From Colimorpha sp045640985 (GTDB taxonomy: Bacteria; Bacteroidota; Bacteroidia; Bacteroidales; P3): a stretch of DNA of 64,000 nucleotides. The notes under the pieces are model-generated. The model had not been told where the DNA came from. It worked only from the letters and a program-made list of their open reading frames with translations, and searched no databases. This document shows positions 58,737-64,000 of this stretch, in pieces (the first letter of the stretch is position 1; every line of letters starts with the position of its first letter). Where the stretch lies: positions 1 through 64,000 of the forward strand of contig JAZUFZ010000033.1 of NCBI GenBank assembly GCA_045640985.1, given 5' to 3'. Made by a program: the position numbers and the translations under genes.

Positions 58737-59192
58737 TTATCTAACTTCGTTAATGTTAATCACTTTGGGGTTCTGTGCCTGATGTGGATGTTCTGCACCA
58801 GCATATACATGCAGGTTACGATACAGGGCGTCACCCAGTCTGTTCTTTGGAAGCATGCCTCTAACAGCGTGTTCTAATACGCGTTCAGGATGCACGGCGA
58901 GAACCTTTGCAGGGGTGGTCTCGCGCTGGCCGCCTGGATATCCGGTATAGCGCTGATAGATCTTGTCGGTCATTTTGTTGCCCGTCAACACGATCTTCTC
59001 TGCATTGATAATAATTACGTTGTCACCACAATCTACATGTGGAGTGTAGCAAGGCTTTGTCTTTCCGCGGAGGATATTGGCAACTCTCGTTGCGAGACGT
59101 CCCACGGTCAAGCCTTCTGCATCTACAAGCACCCATTCCTTCTGAACGGTGTTCTTGTTTGCCGATACTGTTTTGTAGCTTAATGTGTTCAT
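58737..59192 (-). CDS. rplM: 50S ribosomal protein L13
   Basis: A 151-residue protein from ATG 59192 (MNTLSYKTVSANKNTVQKEW). An upstream in-frame ATG at 59231 would add only a Lys-rich stretch not seen in relatives. Core motifs are VGRLATRVANILRGKTKPCY, DNVIIINAEKIVLTGNK and AVRGMLPKNRLGDALYRNLH. It is the first gene of rplM-rpsI-rpsB-tsf. Confidence 0.96.
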   Translation of the reverse strand: MNTLSYKTVSANKNTVQKEWVLVDAEGLTVGRLATRVANILRGKTKPCYTPHVDCGDNVIIINAEKIVLTGNKMTDKIYQRYTGYPGGQRETTPAKVLAVHPERVLEHAVRGMLPKNRLGDALYRNLHVYAGAEHPHQAQNPKVININEVR

Positions 59193-59317
59193 TTTCTTTT
59201 TTAACGATGATTTTTCTTCCTTTTTCGCCATTTATGTAGCTCCGTCTCAGACGTTTGGGTCGAACGGGCAAATGATCTCCCAATCGCATTCCCGATACGT
59301 AACCACACTATTCAAAA
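59193..59317 (-). promoter_or_regulatory. rplM 5' leader, candidate ribosomal-protein autoregulatory RNA
   Basis: The predicted start near 59317 leaves about 125 untranslated bases. They contain short inverted repeats on the minus strand (for example GTCTGAGAC within CGTCTGAGACGG). Autoregulated L13 leaders are known in bacteria; whether this one fits a described motif would need a covariance search. Confidence 0.4.
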
Positions 59318-59323
59318 GGTTTG

Positions 59324-59331
59324 CAAAATTA
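59324..59331 (-). promoter_or_regulatory. -7 box for the rplM operon
   Basis: TAATTTTG followed by C on the minus strand, 132 bases before the chosen rplM ATG. Confidence 0.65.
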
Positions 59332-59332
59332 C

Positions 59333-59820
59333 GAACATTTTTCATTCTGGCAAAATTTAATTCTATTTTTTATCAGAGCCGCCCACGAAAACACCATATA
59401 TCATTTTGTTTTTCAACATATTGCACCATTTCTTAAAAATACAAAATTTTCATCTTTTCCACCCATTTACCATGCCCAGAGAAAAAAGTTATCAACAACT
59501 TTTCACCAAAATTTCAGTCCCCAAGTCCTGCGTATTAGTCCATAATACCCCAGACACCACGCAACCCACTCACAATCAGCATCAAGAAAAGCCCAAAAGT
59601 CAAATCCTGACGGAAGCGGACAACGACTCCTCACGCAAACTTTCTGAACGTGGTATCTCCCTAGTTTCTCCCTGGTATCTCTCTGGTAAGGCCGTGTACT
59701 GACCGGAAATCCAACGAAGCCAAAAGCACGTTTTATGCTACCTACTTGCTCCTTACTTGCTCCTTACCCGCCCCCTATCCGCTCCCCGCAGCGGACCTTC
59801 TGCCATTCAAAGAGGAGGCA
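59333..59820. other. Non-coding gap without a supported gene
   Basis: AT-rich at its left, then mixed. It holds one DnaA-box-like 9-mer (TTATCAACA, 59489-59497), short repeats such as TTGCTCCTTAC twice near 59750, and CTCCCTGGTATCTCTCTGGT. I see no gene, RNA or promoter that I would defend. Confidence 0.5.
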
Positions 59821-60987
59821 TCAATATACCGCCTTGAGAATTTCCAGAACCTCTTCGGTAGTGGGGACATGATAATCGCCGATCTTGTTGCAGCTTTCGG
59901 CAATCAGCGGCAGCATTTCCTCGGTACAGCCCACATCGCGAAGGCGGCGTGGAATGCCCAGTTCATCAATGAAACGGTCAAGACAGTCTATGCCTTCCTG
60001 TGCTACAGACGCTTCGCTCCTGCCTTCGGGATTGACATGCCACACATTGCGCGCAAAACGGGCATACTTGGAAAGGGCGTAGGGGTATTGCATACGATAG
60101 TACGGTACGGACACAATGGCGAGGCCGATACCGTGAGGACAGTCGCAATAGGCTCCAACCTGATGTTCTATCTGATGAACCTCCCAGTCCTGCCGTTTGC
60201 CCACCGAGAGAATCTTGTTCAGACCCATGGTGGCGCACCACATAAGGTTGCTGCGCGCCTCATAATCCTGAGGATCGGCCACGGAGGCCCTGGCACAGCT
60301 GATCAATGCCAGCATATCGCCCTCAAGGAGATAATCGCTCACGGAGTCGCCGGTACCGCCGAAATACTGTTCCATGAGATGCGACAGCACATCGTATGCC
60401 CCGCTTACCATCTGGAGTCTGGGAACACTATAGGTAAATTCGGGATTCAGTATCGAGAACTTGGGACAGATACGGTCTGTCGGGAAATGATAGCCCGCCT
60501 TGACCTTCAGGTCCTCATTGGTGATGACCGCTCCGGAATTCATCTCAGAGGCTGTGCCTACCATCGTGAGTACGCACCCGATAGGAATCGTATGAGCGGG
60601 CAGCGGCTGGCGGGTCTGCCAATAATAATGCCACGGATCGTCCCCGCAATAGGCTCCGGCGGAAATCGCCTTGCAACAGTCAATTACCGAACCGCCGCCT
60701 ACAGCAAGAATAAGATCGATGTTGTTTTCTACCACCAGCTTACAGCCCTGACGCACCTGTGAAAGGCGGGGATTGGAATCAATTCCCAGGAGTTCGGTTA
60801 CGCGCTTATGAGTTTCATCCAGGGCGGCCATTACCGCATCATAGACTCCGTTACGTCTGATGGACCCTCTCCCGTAAACCAGGAGTATATTTTCGCCATA
60901 TTTCTGCAATTCCTCCTTCAGATACGCCATAGAGTTTCTTCCGAAATGGATGCAGGTGGGGTTCTGGTAAGTAAAATCTTCCAACAT
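59821..60987 (-). CDS. Iron-containing alcohol dehydrogenase (YqhD/BDH-like)
   Basis: A 388-residue NAD(P)-dependent oxidoreductase. The start FTYQNPTCIHFGRNSMAYLK is that of the butanol dehydrogenase/YqhD subfamily. The nucleotide site is LAVGGGSVIDCCKAISAG. Metal ligands are the Asp and His in SGAYDVLSHLMEQYF and the His pair in HQIEHQVGAYCDCPHGIGLA. It likely reduces aldehydes to alcohols in fermentation or detoxification. It is monocistronic with its own promoter. Confidence 0.93.
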   Translation of the reverse strand: MLEDFTYQNPTCIHFGRNSMAYLKEELQKYGENILLVYGRGSIRRNGVYDAVMAALDETHKRVTELLGIDSNPRLSQVRQGCKLVVENNIDLILAVGGGSVIDCCKAISAGAYCGDDPWHYYWQTRQPLPAHTIPIGCVLTMVGTASEMNSGAVITNEDLKVKAGYHFPTDRICPKFSILNPEFTYSVPRLQMVSGAYDVLSHLMEQYFGGTGDSVSDYLLEGDMLALISCARASVADPQDYEARSNLMWCATMGLNKILSVGKRQDWEVHQIEHQVGAYCDCPHGIGLAIVSVPYYRMQYPYALSKYARFARNVWHVNPEGRSEASVAQEGIDCLDRFIDELGIPRRLRDVGCTEEMLPLIAESCNKIGDYHVPTTEEVLEILKAVY

Positions 60988-61051
60988 AAAATATCCGAGT
61001 TATTTGATTATTATATAATTACTGTCATACCATAGATATGAAAACCTATTG

Positions 61052-61059
61052 CAAATATA
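61052..61059 (-). promoter_or_regulatory. -7 box for the alcohol dehydrogenase
   Basis: TATATTTG followed by C on the minus strand, 65 bases before ATG 60987. Confidence 0.6.
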
Positions 61060-61087
61060 CGAAATTATTTGAATTCCTACGCTAATC

Positions 61088-61378
61088 TTATACTGTTACG
61101 GGTTCAAATACTTCCTGTCCGCAGAACTCCCTCAGATAGAATATGGGGCATCCCCATCTGGCGGGAAAGGTCTCGCGGCTGATGCTTTTGAGGCAGCCGA
61201 ACACGGGAGAACCGAAATCATAGCTTCGGCCGTAGAGGAGCAGGAATCCTTTGACCGGATCGATTCTCCAGAACCCGCCGCCGTGGCAGGTGTCGTCCCC
61301 TTCGGGGATCAGGTCGCGGTGCAGTTCCACATCGCCGAACCGCAACTCGCCGCTTTGGGTAATGATAAACTTATTCAT
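61088..61378 (-). CDS. Small conserved hypothetical protein (MNKFII type)
   Basis: A 96-residue protein: MNKFIITQSGELRFGDVELH, then RDLIPEGDDTCHGGGFWRID and LLLYGRSYDFGSPVFG. I recall similar short proteins in other Bacteroidales, usually unnamed. The start overlaps the stop of the YqiA-DUF1653 gene (ATGA), so it is translated with it. Function unknown. Confidence 0.7.
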   Translation of the reverse strand: MNKFIITQSGELRFGDVELHRDLIPEGDDTCHGGGFWRIDPVKGFLLLYGRSYDFGSPVFGCLKSISRETFPARWGCPIFYLREFCGQEVFEPVTV

Positions 61379-62184
61379 CTTATATTGTTCTCTATTTCTG
61401 TGAACCGCGGGATAATCTGGCCTTTCCGTTCGATATTTTCAAAAAACATGGTCTCGGGACGCACCCAATAGGCGTGTTCGCCGTAGAGGGCCTGATATAC
61501 CACCATCCGCTCACAGGTCTCGCTGTCGTAGGCCGACCGCTCATAGCGGTAAAGACCGCCCTTGAAATGACGGAAATATCGTTCCTGACGCGGCGCGTAT
61601 GTCTCCATAAGTCGCTCAAGCAATGGGGCGTGATAGGCAGCGGTTTCCTGCTCGGAAGGGGTGTGGGAACCCGGGAAATGAAACACATTACTATAATGTT
61701 TCCGGAATTCGGACTCGTAATGCGCCACGGGGTCCTGTTCGCCGAAGATCCCCCAGACCTTGTCGCTGTAATAAGGACTGCAGCACCGGAACTGGACGCG
61801 TTCCATCTGCTCAAAGGCCTCCACGAGCGGCTGGTCGATCTCGAACTCCTGCATTCCGTCCCTACGGGGCCATTTGTAGCGATGTACGCCGATACGCTGG
61901 CGCAGGAACTGCGACATCTCGAAATGGGGATTCCCCAATAAGGCAGGGATTCCTACCAGCGGGGCGACCATCTGCAGATAGAAGGCTCCACAGCTGTTGC
62001 CCATAAGCACATCGGGACGTTCCCGGTCAATTACGCTCCGTATCAGTCTTATGGCCTCTTCCGGGTGGCGGGGCAGATCCGGAGCCACCACCTCTGCCCT
62101 ATCCCGGAAATACCGGTCCAGAGCCTGAGCAATACCGCAACTTCCACTTGAAAAAAAGCCGTGTAGAAACAATATCTTTTTCAT
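61375..62184 (-). CDS. YqiA/YcfP-like alpha/beta hydrolase fused to DUF1653
   Basis: Start at ATG 62184 (MKKILFLHGFFSSGSCGIAQ), 269 residues; the promoter at 62278 lies inside the longer frame, so the later start is right. Residues 1-190 are a small esterase domain: LHGF oxyanion region, nucleophile Ser in LMGNSCGAFYLQM, Asp in IFGEQDPVAHYES and His in FPGSHTPSEQE. Residues about 205-269 are DUF1653 (RYFRHFKGGLYRYERSAYDS, MVVYQALYGEHAYWVRPETM). The natural substrate is unknown. Confidence 0.85.
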   Translation of the reverse strand: MKKILFLHGFFSSGSCGIAQALDRYFRDRAEVVAPDLPRHPEEAIRLIRSVIDRERPDVLMGNSCGAFYLQMVAPLVGIPALLGNPHFEMSQFLRQRIGVHRYKWPRRDGMQEFEIDQPLVEAFEQMERVQFRCCSPYYSDKVWGIFGEQDPVAHYESEFRKHYSNVFHFPGSHTPSEQETAAYHAPLLERLMETYAPRQERYFRHFKGGLYRYERSAYDSETCERMVVYQALYGEHAYWVRPETMFFENIERKGQIIPRFTEIENNIR

Positions 62185-62277
62185 AAATCCGTTTTTGACT
62201 GCCGTTCGTGACAGGGGGAAAATGGGGAAAGACTCACTTTGTGGACACCTTCCTTGCCCGACGCGACAAATATTTTG

Positions 62278-62285
62278 CAAAATTA
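62278..62285 (-). promoter_or_regulatory. -7 box for the YqiA-DUF1653 gene
   Basis: TAATTTTG followed by C on the minus strand, 94 bases before ATG 62184. Confidence 0.65.
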
Positions 62286-62307
62286 CGCTTTTTTTCGCAT
62301 ATAGGAA

Positions 62308-62351
62308 AGAAAAAAGCATATCCTATGGAATTTTTTGCCAAAGGATATGCT
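62308..62351 (-). terminator. Terminator after ppdK
   Basis: On the minus strand AGCATATCC and GGATATGCT pair across a 19-base loop, followed by TTTTTTC. It lies 28 bases beyond the ppdK stop. Confidence 0.8.
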
Positions 62352-62378
62352 GAAATACCGTCTGATCGGGGATCAGCC

Positions 62379-64000
62379 TTATTTCTTTCTGCCGGCCTGG
62401 ATGGCAGCCTGAGCGGCTGCGAGACGTGCGAGAGGCACGCGGAAAGGACTGCAGCTCACATAATTCAAACCGGTCTGGTAGAAGAATTCCACCGAGGTGG
62501 GGTCTCCGCCATGTTCGCCGCACACACCGCATTTGAGGTTCTCGCGGGTGTCGCGTCCGCGCTCCACGCCCATCTTCACCAGCTGGCCCACGCCTTTCTG
62601 GTCGATAGTGTTGAACGGGTCGGCCTTGAGAATCTTCTCTTCTACGTAGGTGTGGACAATCGAGTTCACGTCGTCACGGCTGAATCCGAACGTCATCTGG
62701 GTGAGGTCGTTGGTGCCGAAGCTGAAGAACTCGGCTACCTCGGCGATACGGTTGGCCATCAGAGCGGCTCGCGGTATCTCAATCATAGTACCATAGAGAT
62801 AGGAGATATACACATGATACTTCTCCTGTACCTCGGCCTTCACGCGGTCGGCCAGCATCTTCTGATGCTCCAGTTCATGCACGTTGATGGTGAGGGGAAC
62901 CATGATTTCGAGCTTGGGATGATAGCCTTCCTGAAGGAGTTCTGCTGTGGCGCAGAAAAGGGCGCGGAACTGAGTTTCCGTGATTTCGGGATAGATGATG
63001 CCCAGACGCACGCCACGCATACCCATCATCGGGTTCACCTCGTGGAGGTCATCCACACGCTTCTTGAGGTCCATATAGTCCATGCCGCGTTCACTGGCCA
63101 CCTCGCGCTGTTTCTGTTCGGTCTGCGGAACGAACTCGTGCAGCGGAGGATCCATCAGTCGGAAGGTGAGCGGCTTGCCGTCCATCACCTTGAGGGTAGC
63201 CTTGGCGCTGTTCTTGATATAGGGTTCCAGTTCCTTCAGGGCGTTGATACGGGCCTCTGAAGTGTCGCTGAGTATCATATTGCGGAGTTTCTCAAGGGGT
63301 TTCTCGCTGTTTTTGCCGTAGAACATGTGCTCGATACGGAAGAGGCCGATACCTTCTGCGCCGAAATTGATGGCTTTCTGGGCATCCTCGGGGTTATCTG
63401 CGTTAGCGCGCACTCCCATGGTGCGGTATTTGTCCACCATATTCATGAAATAGAGGAATCTGGGGTTGGTGGTGGCATCCACCGTATGGATCATGCCTTC
63501 ATATACCCAGCCCTTGGAGCCGTTAAGACTCAGGAGATCGCCGTCGGTATAGGTCTTGTCTCCGATACAGAGTTTCTTGCCTTCGGTGTCAATCTTGAGG
63601 GCTTCGCAGCCCACGATGCAGCACTTGCCCCATCCACGGGCCACGAGGGCTGCATGAGAGGTCATACCGCCGCGGGCGGTCAGAATACCGTCGGCCGCGC
63701 GCATACCTTCCACATCCTCCGGGTTGGTCTCTTCGCGCACCAGAATGCAGGGAATCTTGGCGGCGTGGAACTTCTTGGCGTCTTCCACCGTGAAGGCGAT
63801 ATATCCCACAGCGCCGCCGGGACCGGCTGGCAGACCCTTAGCTATAGGCTTGTGGTTCTTCTCGTCGTGGGCGTCCAGTATGGGGTGAAGCATCTCGTCG
63901 AGCTGGGAAGGGCTGATACGCATAATCACCTCCTTCTCGTCGATCAGGCCTTCGTTGAACATCTCAGCGGCCATAGTGAGGGCGGCCACACCGGTACGCT
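62379..64000 (-). CDS. ppdK: Pyruvate, phosphate dikinase, C-terminal part (5' end beyond window)
   Basis: About 540 residues of the C-terminal portion are present; the frame is open to the window edge (RTGVAALTMAAEMFNEGLID). The phosphohistidine loop is LTARGGMTSHAALVARGWGK. The PEP/pyruvate domain has IGLFRIEHMFYG, MGMRGVRLGIIYPEI, EFFSFGTNDLTQMTFGFSRD and catalytic Cys in KCGVCGEHGGDPTSVEFFY. The enzyme interconverts pyruvate, ATP and phosphate with PEP, AMP and diphosphate. It ends with a terminator. The N-terminal ATP-grasp part is not in view. Confidence 0.96.
   Translation of the reverse strand, partial: RTGVAALTMAAEMFNEGLIDEKEVIMRISPSQLDEMLHPILDAHDEKNHKPIAKGLPAGPGGAVGYIAFTVEDAKKFHAAKIPCILVREETNPEDVEGMRAADGILTARGGMTSHAALVARGWGKCCIVGCEALKIDTEGKKLCIGDKTYTDGDLLSLNGSKGWVYEGMIHTVDATTNPRFLYFMNMVDKYRTMGVRANADNPEDAQKAINFGAEGIGLFRIEHMFYGKNSEKPLEKLRNMILSDTSEARINALKELEPYIKNSAKATLKVMDGKPLTFRLMDPPLHEFVPQTEQKQREVASERGMDYMDLKKRVDDLHEVNPMMGMRGVRLGIIYPEITETQFRALFCATAELLQEGYHPKLEIMVPLTINVHELEHQKMLADRVKAEVQEKYHVYISYLYGTMIEIPRAALMANRIAEVAEFFSFGTNDLTQMTFGFSRDDVNSIVHTYVEEKILKADPFNTIDQKGVGQLVKMGVERGRDTRENLKCGVCGEHGGDPTSVEFFYQTGLNYVSCSPFRVPLARLAAAQAAIQAGRKK

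Noticed and set aside
59489..59497. DnaA box / replication origin
   Set aside because: Only one 9-mer with a mismatch to TTATCCACA was found, with no cluster, no dnaA or other origin-linked genes nearby.

Overview
The window looks like chromosomal DNA of a member of the Bacteroidota, most likely order Bacteroidales. The evidence is the -7 promoter boxes of the form TAnnTTTG (usually followed by C) found upstream of many genes, the weak purine-rich ribosome binding sites, and the gene content: a helix-hairpin-helix/beta-barrel protein, an acpP-fabF-rnc block, a TonB receptor/PnuT/thiamine pyrophosphokinase operon, a DUF2795 protein, a GldA-like ATPase and a short MNKFII-type protein. I cannot assign family or genus with confidence. 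Most of the window is ordinary housekeeping sequence broken by repeat-rich intergenic islands.

Layout. 1-2.3 kb: an IS5-type element with a broken transposase, a DUF3795 gene and a PepSY-like relic. 2.3-13 kb: a TPR sensor kinase and response regulator that converge on a giant alpha-2-macroglobulin-like gene and a double formylglycine-enzyme-fold lipoprotein. 13.2-17.6 kb (minus): aqpZ, a membrane protein, pyrF, an ABC ATPase and a cell-wall amidase. 17.7-22.7 kb (plus): an LptD-like protein, a MerR regulator and an HhH/barrel protein. 22.7-25.2 kb (minus): rnc, fabF, acpP. 26-32.6 kb (minus): tatD, a DUF2520 protein, a DUF2795 protein, cobalamin adenosyltransferase, a NifU-like protein, Mrp, a TlpA-like protein and a C-terminal processing protease. 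32.9-36.1 kb (plus): radical SAM protein, tRNA-Cys, FKBP isomerase, lipoprotein, DUF1295 protein.

36.5-43 kb is the most accessory-looking part. It holds an ECF-like sigma factor, a small membrane protein, a secreted protein and an outer-membrane barrel in one overlapping operon; a membrane protein/XRE regulator pair; a protein with distant similarity to 3-methyladenine DNA glycosylase; and a deiminase that has lost its catalytic C-terminus. 43.3-46.8 kb is a thiamine uptake and activation operon under a TPP riboswitch. Then come purD (minus), a ZapB-like/ZapA/6S RNA-like/rny/lgt/gpmA block (plus), a Ser-Pro-Arg tRNA array, a metallopeptidase lipoprotein, a lipocalin, the rplM-rpsI-rpsB-tsf ribosomal block (minus), an iron alcohol dehydrogenase, a YqiA-DUF1653 fusion, and the 3' part of ppdK running off the right edge.

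The most unusual signal is non-coding. Four copies of a roughly 120-bp, almost fully palindromic element lie at 13.2, 25.8, 36.3 and 48.4 kb. Around them are three other interspersed repeat families: a GC-rich ~60-mer, a GAGGTCATGAGCA-type repeat, and CT-rich simple repeats. A degenerate copy of the 3' half of the TPP riboswitch lies just upstream of the intact one. None of the repeats encodes a convincing protein.
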